Positions 43,894 through 56,866 are shown, numbered from the stretch's first letter. The stretch: DNA of 64,000 nucleotides from Carya illinoinensis (GCF_018687715.1 NC_056764.1:5024501-5088500); one strand, 5' to 3'. Notes: generated by a model from the sequence alone, not told the origin. Translations and numbers: made by a program.

Positions 43894-45662
43894 TGTATGT
43901 TCTCATCCGGTATAAATATTTTAAGGCTCTTTTTAAATATTAATAGTATTTAAGATTATCTGTAAATAATAAAAAAATAATAATAAATTATTTATAAATG
44001 ATGATAAAATAATTTAAAAATAATTGTATTGTCAAACATATAAAAAAAGAATAATACTATATACCATATCCTCATTTTATTTTAATTATATTAAATAAGA
44101 TGTGATATATTTATCATTATTTGATAATAAATAAACATATAATAAATGAATAATAAATATACGACATCTTATTTAATAAAATAAAAATAAGATAATAATA
44201 TAGTATATATAAATTTGATAAAAGATGTTGAGCAATCTTAGAGTATGCTAAAATGAGGCGTCACACTCATCAAATATGACAAGATTAAAATAGGTATTTT
44301 TATTTTTTAATTATTTTCAGTCAAACCGTAGTTATATATATATGTATATATATGTGTGTGTGTGTGTGTAAAAGCAAAATACATGAGTCCTGATTCCTTA
44401 ATTACGTAAAAAACAAATCTTCACAACTTCTCAATACCTCAACACTTCACTGTTTTTTTAATTTTTATTATTTTATCTTTTATCAAATATTTAATATATA
44501 AATAATAAATAAAATAATTAAATTAATTTAAAAAGAATAAATTCAAAAAAATATTAAAAAATTAAAAAAAAGTAGGATGTTAGGGTGTTGGGAGGTTGTA
44601 TAGCAAAATCCTATAATATTCCATATTTCGAAATTGCCAAGAAAGTATTTAATATCTCTGATGGTGTATTTTATAGTCCAATCTGTAACTTGCTTTTTTC
44701 TATTTATTGCTTGAATAACCAGATTTGAGTCATTTTAAATTATAATTTTCTTGAGACGTATTGACATCATAATTAAAACAGGTATTCACATCATAATATT
44801 TTATTACATACATATTCGAGTATTTGAAAATGGTGTAAAAGGCATTCACGTCTCTGTCCCTCCAACTTTAGATTTTAAAATCAAGATAAAAAGCTTTAAG
44901 AAATCGTGGCCAAGGAGCCAAAAGCGAACAAGGCTACGTTAAAAGCAAAGGAAAATGCTGGTGGATGATGAATTGGACCCCAGATCGACCGAAATAGAGT
45001 TGGTTTAGGTGATGAGTTGAAATAAAAGTTTAATATTAAATAAAATATATATTATTAAAATATTGTTTTTTATAATTATTATTATTTTAAGATTTAAAAA
45101 AGTTAAATTGATTATTATATTTTATGTGAGAAGTTGAAAAAATTATAATGATTACATGAGATGAGTTGAGAGGAATTGAAGAACTAAATGCAGCCTTAGT
45201 TTATTTATTTTTTAAAAAAATTAATGATTAAAAAAATGTTTACTAATAAATTAATTTTTTTAAGTATATTTAAAAAATATATTAAAAAATATTATCCTTA
45301 TCTATAGGGTTATCTATATACCCTCTATCGGTGACGGTGGTAGTAGGCTCCAAAAATAAATAACTTTAGGTACGAGAAAATAAAAGGCAGAAATGTGTAA
45401 GATCATGAAATAATAGCCCCACCTTTTAATGATTAAGAAAAAAAAAAATCCTTTCAAAAAAAAAAAAAAGAAATAAAAAAATGGAAAGCATTTTTTACCG
45501 ACTTCACTAAAGTTATGTTTTTTTAAAAATAGTGATAAACTTATAATTATTTTATTTAAAATAAATAATAATTAAATAAAAATAAAATTGTATTTTTTAT
45601 TAAATATTATAATTTTATTGATTGAGTTAAAATAAATTATAAAATAATTATAAAATAGATGA
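43890..45662. other. AT-rich spacer between the two duplication copies
   Basis: No gene is recognised. It begins with a repeat (43890-44040, ATGTATGTTCTCATCCGGTA) that also occurs at 36687-36790. It includes a TA/TG microsatellite near 44333-44370, a family D MITE (44998-45199) in inverted orientation and long A/T runs. Confidence 0.55.
44998..45199. repeat. MITE family D copy, inverted
   Basis: The reverse complement matches the 9299 and 37389 copies: GATGAGTTGAG motifs at the right, a TTATATTTTATGTGAGAAGT core, and the outer end AAATGCAGCCTTA. Confidence 0.65.
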
Positions 45663-48600
45663 AGGACTGATATTATCCGCATCCAAAACGCTCCCCATTT
45701 AAGCCAAGCTAACACTACGGTTCACATATTCACTAAGCATTAATTATGGACACTGCCACAGCAAATCCAGCGACTGGAATCCCGGAGGTGGTGCTGAACT
45801 CCTCCACCGGCCGCAAGGCCATGCCCGTGATTGGCTTCGGCACTGCGGCAGAATCCAACGATGCCTTGATATCGGCCGTCCTGGAGGCGATCAAGCTCGG
45901 TTATAGGCACTTTGACACGGCTTCCATGTATGGATCGGAGCAGGCTCTTGGAGAAGCTATTGCAGAAGCTCTTAGACTCGGCCTTGTTGGCTCTCGGGAC
46001 GAGCTTTTCATTACTTCCAAGCTGTGGCCTTCTGATGCTCATGCTGATCTTGTTGTTCTAGCTCTACAGAAATCAATCCGGTCAGTCTGAGTTCTAGTCT
46101 AGCAAAGCGCACGATTATGCATCTCAGACTTTTATTATTATTATTATTATTCGTGATTTTATTTTTTAATGTGGTTTTATCTTATTTATTAGATGTATTT
46201 TATAATAAAAATATCTTAACACAACGAATTTATCAAACTATATTAATTTATGTTATTATTTTTATGTAATACTTTCGTAACTTGAATATTTTCCTTTTAA
46301 TATTCATAAATGATCTGCATGACCAAAAGCGACTGGAGGGTTTCTACCATACAATTTACGCAATTTGAGTAATAATATCTTTATATCTCTTTTCCTATTA
46401 CGTTACTATCTATATATATTTTTTCTTTTTACTATTTGAATCGGAATTAAAAATTTTAAAAATGAATTTTTTGCTTAATCTAAGAAAAAAATTCAATCAA
46501 TCAATATGATTATGTAATTTAATTAAAAATTAATTTAAAAAATAAAAAATGTTAAATTTTATAAATTTAAATTTATTTTTAAAAAACCAACTGAATAATA
46601 CAAAAAAATATGTAAGGGTATTTTATGTTGTCTATTAACTCCTAGGAACAAAAACAGAAAATAAATTCATCAAATAGTTGTTCAAGTCAATCATGTTTTG
46701 AGTGACCAAATGGGTGCAGGGCTCTTCAGTTGGAATACCTAGACCTCTATCTGATCCACTGGCCCATCAGTGTGACACCTGGGAAGTCGGTATTCCCTTT
46801 TGATGAACAGGACCTGATGCCGATGGACTTCGGGTCTGTGTGGGCAGCCATGGAGGAGTGCCAGAGACTTGGTCTCACGAAGTCCATTGGAGTCAGCAAC
46901 TTCTCCTGCAAGAAGCTTGAAAACTTGCTCTCCACAGCCACTATTCCTCCTTCAGTGAATCAGGTGAGTCTATTTTTCACGAACATTATATTTATTGTTT
47001 GTCTGTGCATGTGGACGAGCAAGTGCGATATACAACAAAGAATAATACTCGAAAGATGATTATTTGTGCAGGTGGAGATGAGCCCAGTTTGGCAACAAAA
47101 GAAGCTAATAGAGTTTTGCAAGCCAAATGGCATTATTGTGACTGCTTTCTCTCCTTTGGGAGCAAGTGGAAGTAGTTGGGGCACGAACCATGTCATGGAG
47201 AATGAAACGCTCAAGGAGATTGCGAAAACTCGAGGGAAGACTGTTGCTCAGGTTGTATCATGTAACTTTGAAGACCGTAAAGTCCCAAGCTTCAATTGTT
47301 TTTGGACAAAATATGAGCGTTTTGGGAAAAAAATCATCATATAAGAGGAAACTATAAAGGATTCCAATTTCCAACAGAGTTCAAAAACCATGTGCCGTGG
47401 ACATAATTTCACCCAGTTTTTTGGTTGAGGTTACATCTAGACTTCCGATCATTCAGGGACCTTAGTATAACTTTAACCCATATCTGTATTGTTTGTGTCT
47501 TCACACACACACACACACACACACACCATATACATGTTGACCTAACTCTTAAGATACCGACTTCATGGCAGGTTTGTCTTAGATGGGTTTCTGAGCAAGG
47601 GGTAGCTCCAATTGTGAAGAGCTACAACAAGGGGAGGTTGAAGGAGAATCTGCAGATCTTTGACTGGGCGCTATCAGAGGATGACTCTAACAAGATTGCT
47701 CAAATCAAACAGCACAAGATGATGCTGAAGGAAGAGCTTGTTTCTGCTCGTGGACCCTACAAGTCCATTGAAGAGCTTTGGGATGGAGAGCTGTAAAATT
47801 TAAGGGACTTCTAAATTGGGAGGATGCATGCTATTCCCTTTCTTTAGAAAGTTTTAATAAAAGCCTGCTATGTGGCACTTACTGCTTCCCTTGCATGTAG
47901 TTTACCTTTATTCTCCAACCTTCTCATCATCTGTAAGAAAGGCTATAAAGATTTCTGAGGAAAGCGAGACAATGTATTTTCTTCTGGGTTTGAGCAGAGT
48001 AAAAACTCCAATAAAAAAGCATACACTCGAGAAAAGTTATTTTTATTATTTATACATTTCCATATTCAAAGGTAAACATTTCCATTTGCATCAAATAAGC
48101 ACAAATGCTTAAGTTCTGGGTAAAATTAACACCCTCCAAGCACAGAACATCAGATGTTTCCAATTCACCCAGTCAAGCTAAAACTTTCTTCTTTGCTCGT
48201 AATTTTCACCAGATGCTTGAGTGTTTCATAAAGTAAAATCTGGCCAAAACCGAACTCGACACAAAATATAATGTTAGAACCACTGACACAACAACGCTAC
48301 TCTCCTTTCTTAAAGCTTCTAGAATGTCACAAAAAATACACCCACCCAGAAGAAAATGCAAACGCATCTTCGGGGCAATTCTGTTACCGTTTTATCAGTC
48401 TGACATCCAGAAATTTCCAGGGATAGAATTAGATATTTCACATCAGGTTTAACTGTTTCTAGATGCTTGCTTTGCTCCTGAAGTAGTATCAGCTGAAGTA
48501 TTGAACTCAATTCTTAGAAGACTGAATATATAGTCTAGTCTCGACTTAGAAAATGCAATCCATTCAGCAAAGCCTTGTAAGTCCTCTCATTCATCGACGG

Positions 48601-48735
48601 ATCCCTCTTCCTCATTTCATCGAGCAGTTCAAAAGCATCGTTGCCCCTCCCTTCCCGACACATTCCCTCCAACAATGTTTTGTATGTCAACAAATCAGGA
48701 GACATCGAATTGCCGAACATATCAAAGACGGCATC
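45663..48735 (+). repeat. Segmental duplication, copy 2
   Basis: Counterpart of 38796-43893. Exons are nearly identical, and introns 2-3 and the 3' flank are also closely similar, indicating a recent duplication. Beyond about 48735 the PPR gene continues uniquely, so copy 2 keeps the ancestral junction on this side. Confidence 0.92.
45746..47796 (+). CDS. NADPH-dependent aldo-keto reductase (AKR4-type), copy 2
   Basis: Exons 45746-46080, 46720-46963, 47072-47251 and 47572-47796 have lengths identical to copy 1 (335, 244, 180 and 225 bp), again 327 residues. The catalytic Asp57, Tyr62, Lys92 and His125 are all kept. Differences from copy 1 are few and mostly conservative: Asp36 to Glu, Val61 to Met beside the catalytic Tyr, VVPFN to VFPFD in the loop after the active-site His, RWVYEQG to RWVSEQG, and several in the last 40 residues. 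Val61 and the loop lie close to the substrate pocket, so a change in specificity is possible but unproven. Intron 1 is only 639 bp. Intron 3 has an (AC)n tract (about 47501-47525) where copy 1 has a short CA/TA mix. Both copies look intact. Confidence 0.93.
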
Positions 48736-49710
48736 AATCGCGTCCTCAAACCTCCGTTCCAACGCAAGACTGCAAATCACAATCATATACGTACTGCTAC
48801 TCGGAACCAAACTCTTTTCCCTCATTTCCTTGTAGAAGTCGTAACCCTTAACCACCATTCCCTTCTCACAAAATCCCTTCGCTATATACCCATACGAATA
48901 TGCATTCGGCTCACATCCATACAGCCCCATTTCACGAAAAACCCGAATTGCCTCATCAACTTCTAGGCACTTTGAATATGCCTTTATGATCATATTCAAC
49001 ACGAACGTATCCGGTATCACACCCAAAGCCTTCATTTGCCTTGCCAACGACCGGACAGAATGCAAATACACATAACAAACATTCAACTTGTTGAACCTTC
49101 TAAGCAATGAATTGAACAACAACGAATAAGTCTCAAGCGTGGGTTTACAGTTCTCTGAATTATACATTTTTTTATAAACATCGAAGGCGAGATTGAACAG
49201 AGATCTTCGAGCGCAACAGAACTTAATAATAGAGTTGTAAAGAGGCACGTTAATATCACAAGCGCCAGCGAGTACCTCTTCGACGATTGTCTCGGCGTGG
49301 CGGTAGCGCTTGCCCACGATAAGGATCTTTATCATGGTAAAGTAGGTAACATGGTTGTGCTTGTAGCCACGCTGCAGAGCGGTCCATCTGAAGATGTCGA
49401 GGGCGAGGTCGGGATCGGATTGGGACCAAAGGGCGTACTCAACGTCGGAGGGATTGAACCCCGGTTTGAGCTTCTGGACCCAAGTCTCAAACTGCTTTTC
49501 CAACGGGGTTTTGGTTTTGGGCTTGGGGATTTGGGGCGGAGGAGTTGGGGTTTGGGAGGTTTGAGCTTGGGTTTGGCCTGGTGAGGAGGAGATGAAGCGG
49601 AGGCAAAGTGAGAGGAGGACGGGCGTTGAGGTGAGAGGCGGAAATGGAGGAGAGAGAACGTTGGAGTTGCGGAGAGTGGAGACGAGTAGGCGATGCAAGG
49701 TTGAAGGCAT
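48535..49710 (-). CDS. P-class pentatricopeptide repeat protein, probably mitochondrial (At3g25210-like)
   Basis: A single-exon gene of 391 residues. I start at ATG 49710 (MPSTLHRLLVSTLRNS), whose Arg/Ser/Leu-rich beginning fits an organelle targeting peptide; an upstream in-frame ATG at 49797 would add 29 residues unlike a presequence. After a proline-rich linker comes KTPLEKQFETWVQKLKPGFN, then about seven PPR units. Clear ones are HVTYFTMIKILIVGKRYRHA, PDTFVLNMIIKAYSKCLEVD, PNAYSYGYIAKGFCEKGMVV and PDLLTYKTLLEGMCREGRGN. There is no E or DYW extension, so this is a P-type RNA-binding protein acting on organellar transcripts; the target is unknown. It lies head-to-head with FKBP15-1, 1.1 kb between start codons. 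Its 3' end lies within the segmental duplication and has a broken copy at 42.0-43.9 kb. Confidence 0.9.
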   Translation of the reverse strand: MPSTLHRLLVSTLRNSNVLSPPFPPLTSTPVLLSLCLRFISSSPGQTQAQTSQTPTPPPQIPKPKTKTPLEKQFETWVQKLKPGFNPSDVEYALWSQSDPDLALDIFRWTALQRGYKHNHVTYFTMIKILIVGKRYRHAETIVEEVLAGACDINVPLYNSIIKFCCARRSLFNLAFDVYKKMYNSENCKPTLETYSLLFNSLLRRFNKLNVCYVYLHSVRSLARQMKALGVIPDTFVLNMIIKAYSKCLEVDEAIRVFREMGLYGCEPNAYSYGYIAKGFCEKGMVVKGYDFYKEMREKSLVPSSSTYMIVICSLALERRFEDAIDAVFDMFGNSMSPDLLTYKTLLEGMCREGRGNDAFELLDEMRKRDPSMNERTYKALLNGLHFLSRD

Positions 49711-50799
49711 TGTCACTGTAACACCAACGGAGGCAGAGAATAAGATCGTCTTAAGCCAGAACTCCAAAAAAGGGCCATTGGCCCAGCATAGAAACAAGCG
49801 AAATTGGGTAGGCCCGATTATTATTATTATTATTTCTCTTGTTTTTTATTTTTTTAATTTCTAATTTTTATTTTGGGAACTGAAGTAATTCTCATATATA
49901 TTGCTTAAGAAATAGATATACAAGTGGTTAATTAGATGGGGGAAAAATCATCCCCATCCTAAAAGATTCACAAATTATATGTAAAAATTATAATTTATGG
50001 ACTTATTTCAGTCCTATATTATACTGAATATGTGAATTTTGATGAAATTGAGAGAATATTTAATCCAAAGTTGATTCTTTATCAAGTGAAATTGAATTAT
50101 ATAAATAATGAGTCCTTGTACACAACAGTTGTACAGCACACATTTATTGATGTGTGTTTTTATTTTTTTTTATCTTTTTTATTTTGTTTAGAATGTGTGT
50201 TATAGGATTGTTAAGTATAATTTTTCATAAATAATAGTAAAGAGTTTGCTAATAAAGAAATGATATTTGCAGTCATAAAATATGCACACGCTGAGTAATT
50301 TTTTTTTATAAAAATAAGTAAATATAAAATCTATATAAAAAACTGATTTCTTAATAATAAACCTCACTTTTTCTTAATATACGCACTCTACGACTATATA
50401 TAATATTATTCATTATTTAAAATGCCTAAATTAGATTTAATAACTCAAGTATCAATAAAAAAATCTAGTACTTTAATAAGATAAATAATGATTATGGGTA
50501 GGTTTTGATGTATATGGATGGTCAAAAATTCAAGAAAAATTTTAATTATCGCCTATTTTGATATTTTCGATATCTTATAACGTGAAATTAAATAATTAAA
50601 TTATAACTTTATTATAATAAATAATCTAGGATAAATTACTCAAAATTCAATTATGCAGCAGCATTGCATACCGAAGAAACGGTCCCCTAATTTTACTGGA
50701 CATATTAGTCTATAACCTATATAAACCCGGCAACGAGACGGAGCGTGCGCTGGCGGTGAAACCAGAGAGAGAGAGAGAGAGAGAGATAGATTGCCCAAG
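49711..50799. promoter_or_regulatory. Shared intergenic region between divergent PPR and FKBP15-1 genes
   Basis: No coding sequence. It contains the 5' flanks of both divergent genes, a family B MITE (50261-50410), and a CCTATATAAACCCG TATA-like box near 50718 followed by a GA microsatellite (about 50764-50786) in the FKBP15-1 leader. Confidence 0.6.
50261..50410. repeat. MITE family B, copy 3
   Basis: Ends TTTGCAGTCATAAAATATGC and, inward from the right, TATAGTCGTAGAGTGCGTAT are inverted repeats. ACGCTGAGTAAT and TTAATAAT motifs are shared with the copies at 15150 and 20168. Confidence 0.7.
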
Positions 50800-53700
50800 A
50801 TGAAATTGAGCTGTGCGTTGAAAGCCTCCCCAATTTTCTTCTTGTTGCTCATTTCCACTTTAGGTATCATGCGATTGTCCTTTAATGATTAATTTTTCTA
50901 TGCGTTGCAGCGTTTCTTATCGTATGTACTGGATCTGATTATTCGGATACGTTTTATACCAAAACAAAAGTGGGTTGGGTTTGTGATTCCGAGTGATTTT
51001 GACTGATGGGTTCGTTTTGCTTTATATTCTTCAGTTTCTGCGAAGTCGAAAGATGTGTCTGAATTACAGATCGGTGTGAAGGTAAACTTTGTCTCTTTTA
51101 ATTCGATTATCTATTTCTTTGTAATTGATGTTACAACCGGGAATGATTTATAGTGTTGCATTGGGTGGCGGATTTGAAAACTTGAAAAGAAGGAAGAAAA
51201 AGAGAGAAAAAAAACGTGTGTTGTGTAAACTTGCTTTTTTTGGTGATTTTGTATGATGTGCAAGTATGAAGAAATTTGTAGGCGAAATAATATTGTTAAG
51301 GAGGTTGAATTGGCACGTTTCTGAATACCGTAGGGTCTTTGATGTTTTTAGTTGTCTCTTTTAGCATGGAAATCACGGAGACAATCTAGTAAAACAGAGC
51401 GATGATTATGGCGTTGCCATTTGGTGCATTGCTTTTAGCAGTTAGAGATATCAGATAAGTTCTCAAGTTGGGATAATTGAGCTGCGGGCTCTTTTAACAA
51501 GATTGTTTCCTCTTCTTTCTAAATACATTTTTAGTGAAAATTGATTGATAACCATGGACCTCTAATAGTTTGTTTAACTCGCTTGGTTTGCTTATATGAA
51601 ATGGCTCTTTTTTCAAAAGCAGTCTTCTTTTTATAGGGTCATTTAAAGGTTTGCTTTCTCTCATGCTCATACTACCGTCCTATGAAGTGCCTGATATTAA
51701 CCTGGTTTTGTTTACTGTATTTCAGTGCTTTAATTTTCCGCCTTAATAATCATATGCGATATGTGTTTGCAGTACAAGCCAGATTCTTGTGACATTCAAG
51801 CTCGCAAAGGCGATAGAATCAAAGTACACTATCGGGTAAGTTTGCTTACAGGTTTAGCTGGGTATTAAATGCATTATAGGCGACTTACTTCTAGAAATGA
51901 TAATTTTCATGTGTATCAACACATCACATCACAAAGTTTAAATTTATACAATTTTGTAGCATGTTTTGTTTATCAAGGCGCTGACTTCTAATGGCCACAT
52001 CCTTTGAAGGTGGTACATTGAGTTTGCTCTGCAAAACTTTTATTTGTGAGAGGTCAAATTAGTTTCCTGTTGGGACTTGAGTTAGTTAATTGTCCCATGC
52101 ACTCGTGGAGTTGAGCAACTGAGGTTTACTTTCAGCAGATCTCTCTGGTGAATAGAATGAATTTTATTTGTTGTCCTTGAATATAATGAGAAACATTTAT
52201 TTGTTTTCTTCTTGTACACTCACATATGTATATGCTTCTACATTTACATATACTAAGCTTTGTCCTTACTTAATGCAAGGTCAACAATTAGCTGGGTTTA
52301 TTTTAAAATTGCTCTATGGTTCAGTTATAACTTTGAAACCTGCATTATACTTACCACTTGCCACTTATATTTGCAGGGAACACTCACAGATGGTACTGTT
52401 TTTGACTCTAGTTTCGAAAGAGACTCTCCAATTGAGTTTGAGCTTGGAACGGGTCAAGTAATAAAAGGTGTGTGGTGGCCCTTTTGGGTTGCAAATTGTT
52501 AGGTTTTTGGTGAATGAATAGAAGATGACTGGTGTTAAAATCCTTTTTACTTGTTGAAACAGACAAAATTAAGAATATAGTTCATGTGGAGAGCCATTGA
52601 ATATAGATGATTCCACTATAATGACATGAAACCATGACTCGTTGAGTTTGTTTAATATTTGCAAGTACAGCTATGAATCTGTGAATAGTGCTAGCCATGG
52701 ACCTTTTCTTTTTTTAAAACAGTCATCTGTAGGTATCATAAAAAAACAGTTGAGCATAATATTAGAGTCTGTACAAAGTGCTCGTTTTGCAGTGAGAGAA
52801 TTTTTGGCAGTTGCTTCATATTTATGTCAAGCATAGATACTGAGGATTTTGCACTTTACTTGACTCATACATGCGGCTTAAGCTTCAATCATCTTTCAAC
52901 TACAGTGGTTCACAATCAGAAGCAAACCTTTGTTTATAAAGGGAGCCTGCCTTTATTTTTTTGGATAGTTAATAAGAGTTTTATTACCATAAATAGGCAT
53001 AGCCCAAGTACACATGAAGTATACAAGAGGAAATACCTACATATAGTGGCTAAGAAGAAAGAAAAAACTAGAAAAGCTCCAGCACTTCATCATTATTCAA
53101 TACAAAAGCCTTAGCCCAAAGACAAAGTGTTTTGAGAAGAAAATCCTTAATATCTTCCATCGATCATTCTGTCTTCAAAACATCTCCCATTTCTTTCAAG
53201 CCAAAGACACCACATCAAACACAAAGGGATCATTCTCCAAATGGAAGTGAAAGGTAGACCCCACCCAGCAAGCTAATAAATTCACCACGTGCTTTGGCAT
53301 CACCCAAGAAATACCCATCATTCCAAAAATATCATTCCACAAACTTAAAGCCACCTCACAACATAGAAACAAGTGATTAAGTGATTCACCGTATTTCTTA
53401 CACATAAAACACCAATCAACAATACAAAGACCATGTTTTCGTATGATACTGAAGATTTTTGTTTAATCTTAATGTTATATGATGGTGAAGATTGTTTATT
53501 GGTAACTATTATGCATAAAGTATTAATGCCTGTTGTTTATTGGTAACTATTATGCATAAAGTATTAATGCCTGAAATTTCCTTTTTCTGTTTTTTAGGGT
53601 GGGACCAAGGATTGCTTGGAGCGTGTGTTGGTGAGAAGCGGAAATTGAAAATACCTTCAAAACTTGGTTATGGGGACCAAGGTTCTCCACCAACCATCCC

Positions 53701-55040
53701 AGGTAACATTTTCACTGGCTGCTCACTCCTCAAGCATAGGCATTGAATGCAAACCTGCCCTGCTGCTTACATTGTTGAATTTTAATTGGAATGTTTATGG
53801 TGAAAAGAACTTGGCATTTGAATTTGATTTCGTGATCCGTGTGAATTGAGTAGGTTGAGTTTGAACTGTAAAAGGTTTGTCTTAAAAAGGACCAAGCACC
53901 AAGTACTGAACCTTTTATTTTATTGGTAACGAAGTACTGGACTTACTACACTGGAAAATGTATGCAGTGAATTTCTATCAAGTTACTATTATTTTTGTAT
54001 TAAGATTTGAGAAATTAAATATGTACAACCCGTTGGATTTTATTGTAGGCAGCCAAATTTAAGGACCTGTAGGCTAGCTAGGGTTTTATTTAGCAGTAGA
54101 GATTCGTAGGGTCTTGGGATAACTAGGGCTACAGTGATTTCCCCCCCTAAAATAGACCGAAATATTAGGGTGGATGTTCCTAGGCTCTGAACAGTAATCC
54201 AGGACGAGTGTTTTGGCTGTTTGTGATCATTTGGGGGCTATTTGACTCGTGGTTATTTTAGGATTTTAAAGCATAGGATTCTAGGGAAAGGGAAGGTGCA
54301 AATTCCTATCTAGTCTTGACTAAATTTGATAGGATATTGCTGGAAAATTCGAAGGGGAAAATATATATGTTTTTTTATTGGTACCGAGTGTCCGGGAACA
54401 GCATCTTGACTAATGCCAGGGCTGCACAGGCCCTCGGCAAGAAGTTTTCCACAAGTGCACCCCGGGTTAAAAAAAAGGAGAAAATAAAAGGGAAAAGATA
54501 GATAAGCTTAAGCATCACCCATAGTATCACACCTTGGATAGGATTGTATCACATGATTCTCAAACTGGGTTATCCGTTAGATTTTATATATATATATATA
54601 TACATATATATTTGGTTAAATCTAATTGAACATGGATTTCTTGGGTTTGGTTAATGTCTGTGACCCTCAATGGGTCCAGCTGGGTTTTTAAGATCCGAAC
54701 TTTCAAGTTTTTGGATACAACAAAAGCGATGATCTGCTTTCAAATGTATTTCACCCAATTAATGGTTGAAATATGTAGTAATGTAAAAACATCCTTTATC
54801 TTACCATCTGGTATATACTGCATTAGATAACATAAGATGTGAACATGAAAAGTTGAACTCTTAAAAGTCGTGTATCTACTACACGCAACTGTAAGTGCCA
54901 TGCATTATTTGTTAGTTTAAATTTGATATGCATTTTGTTTGGAAAATACAGGTGGTGCAACGCTAATATTTGAAACGGAGCTTGTCGCAGTGAATGGGAA
55001 AACATCAAGTGAAGGAAAAACAAAAGATGCCGAACTGTAG
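50800..55040 (+). CDS. FKBP15-1: FKBP-type peptidyl-prolyl cis-trans isomerase, ER-lumenal (FKBP15-1-like)
   Basis: Six exons: 50800-50863, 51035-51081, 51773-51835, 52377-52467, 53598-53702 and 54952-55040, encoding 152 residues with consistent phases. A signal peptide ([20 protein letters not shown]) is followed by [20 protein letters not shown] and one FKBP12-like domain. Family residues include [54 protein letters not shown] and the final strand [12 protein letters not shown]. The protein ends KTKDAEL, a possible variant ER-retention tail. It catalyses proline isomerisation during folding in the ER. The length matches the plant FKBP15 class. Intron 4 carries a LINE fragment (52950-53430) and a perfect 41-bp tandem duplication (53492-53573) just before the exon 5 acceptor. 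Next downstream is another FKBP gene. Confidence 0.94.
52950..53430 (-). mobile_element. LINE 3' fragment in FKBP15-1 intron 4
   Basis: The minus strand encodes [20 protein letters not shown] and [20 protein letters not shown], the zf-RVT-type C-terminus of an L1-type element. The left part (AGTTAATAAGAGTTTTATTA with nearby GAAGTATACAAGAGG) looks like the 3' tail seen at many plant LINE ends. It is inserted antisense to the gene and 5'-truncated. Confidence 0.8.
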
Positions 55041-56780
55041 TTGGAAGAATGGTTTCTATCTTGAATCTTAATTATTTTTTTAAAAAAACTGTACTTTTAC
55101 ATTTCCCTGGTATCTTAATTTGGTGATCCAAAACAATGTTTTTGCTTTCAGACCGGAGAGAACAATCGGCTTTGAAACTTTTAAATGGGACGCTTGTCTC
55201 TGTATCTTGATTAGAGATATATGTAGGCAAGCATTTTCATTTTTATCATATAATTGCCTGGATTCTTAGACCATAAATTAGAAATATTCATGTTTCAAGT
55301 GTGAGCAGTGTCTGGCCAAAATGGTCACCAAGCATTAAGAAATTTGCCTGGAAGCATAAGATCTTGACATTAACAATTGTTGGGATCTATCTACAACCAG
55401 GCTTCACAGGCAGTGGTGACCTCTTCCGCTTGGTGCTTACCCTTATGAGAAGTGGATACTGGAAAAGTGGCTTTGGTTTTATTTTTAGCCATCTAGATCA
55501 GGTCTATATCTTTTTTTCTTTGTTTTTCGTTTTTCATAAGAGGGTGGGAATTGTGGAAACTAAAGCCTGGGACATCACTCATGAGAGGGTGACATTCTTT
55601 TAAGAAGATTGCTATAGACACGGAGATTACAAATCTCACAAATTGAAGTAGTTTAATGTGATTCGTTAGATCTATTTTACAATAAAAGTAATTTTATAAT
55701 ATGATAAATTATATGAAATCATATCAGTTTGTAAGATTATTTTTGTGTAATTTATTTATGGTTAAAGTATTTATTTTCTCTTAAACCTTGTGTTATGATA
55801 ACAAAATAGAATGAAAGCATGAAATTAAGCAAGAGGAACATATAAAATATGAGAATTTAGGGTTCATTCAATCCAAGCTTTTGTGTTTTGGATGTTGAGA
55901 ATTTTTCAATAATTTATAAATAATATAAAAATAAGAATAAAATAATTTAAAAATATCTGACTAGACTTGTGTTTACCAACGAAGTCTGAGATTTGAGATA
56001 TCATTTAAAAAAAGAATTGGCAAAAAAATTTGATGAGAAATAGATTCGTTCTACGTTTCCATTACACGCAAAAGAAAGAATAATGATAACTTTATTATTT
56101 TTTATAGTTTTTTAATTTTAAATTTTTTTACTTAATAATTAAGAAAGTGACTATCAATAAAATTGTGTATTTTTAAAATTTTTTTTAATGATTAAATATA
56201 TTTAAAAAATACTTAAAAGAAAATAAAGAAAAAATAAATACATTACAAGTAATAAAGTGGTGGTAAAAGAGTTATAAATTTATCATTATTCTAATTAATT
56301 TATTTTTATTTAATAGTTAAGAAAGTGATTATTAATAAAATTATATAGATAATAATTAAGAATAATAAAAAAAATATGAAAAAAATTAAAGAAGGAGAAA
56401 AAAAATATAAAAAACAACCCGTTCAATACATTTTTTTAACATTAAAAAAAATAAAAATAAAAATGCGTGCAAATGCTCGGTACTCGGTAGACCTAACGTT
56501 TCTCTTATTATTTACTATTAAATAATGATAATGATTTGATCTATACCTCTCGCACCCACACTCTCTGGAACCATCCCGGCCCTTCATCCATCGCTCTCAC
56601 TCCCTTAGGCTAAACCCTTTTTCGAACACTCTAGAACCACCTGATCAACACAACTCCCCTACCTTCCCCTGCTTTTTTTGTTTACTTTCCACGCCATAAA
56701 ATCCCCAGCATCTTATTTCTTCCTGCCTCCCCAGCTTGCATTCTCTCACTCTCTAGAATTCTCTAGCACCCTAACTTAAG

Positions 56781-56831
<51 letters not shown>

Positions 56832-56866
56832 ATTATTTCTTGTTCCTTCTTCGACAGAGTAGAGCG
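55041..56866. other. Intergenic region between the two FKBP genes
   Basis: The first part is the 3' UTR of FKBP15-1. A family I-like repeat lies at about 55620-55790 and a MITE at 56078-56291. The final 350 bp, C/T-rich, is the promoter and leader of FKBP62 with a (CT)n tract at about 56784-56823. An open frame at 55301-55603 has no recognised homology. Confidence 0.6.
56078..56291. repeat. Small inverted-repeat element (MITE)
   Basis: A perfect 12-bp terminal inverted repeat GAATAATGATAA (56078-56089 and complement at 56280-56291), extending imperfectly inward, encloses AT-rich DNA. No second full copy was recognised in the window. Confidence 0.6.

Noticed and set aside
55301..55603. A 100-codon plus-strand frame after FKBP15-1
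   Set aside because: It lies in the probable 3' flank, has no recognised family and an unremarkable composition.
56600..56760. Possible heat-shock elements before FKBP62 (TTCGAACACTCTAGAA and AGAATTCT)
   Set aside because: The GAA and TTC units do not have the 2-base spacing of canonical elements. Heat induction is known for the family but is not shown by these bases.
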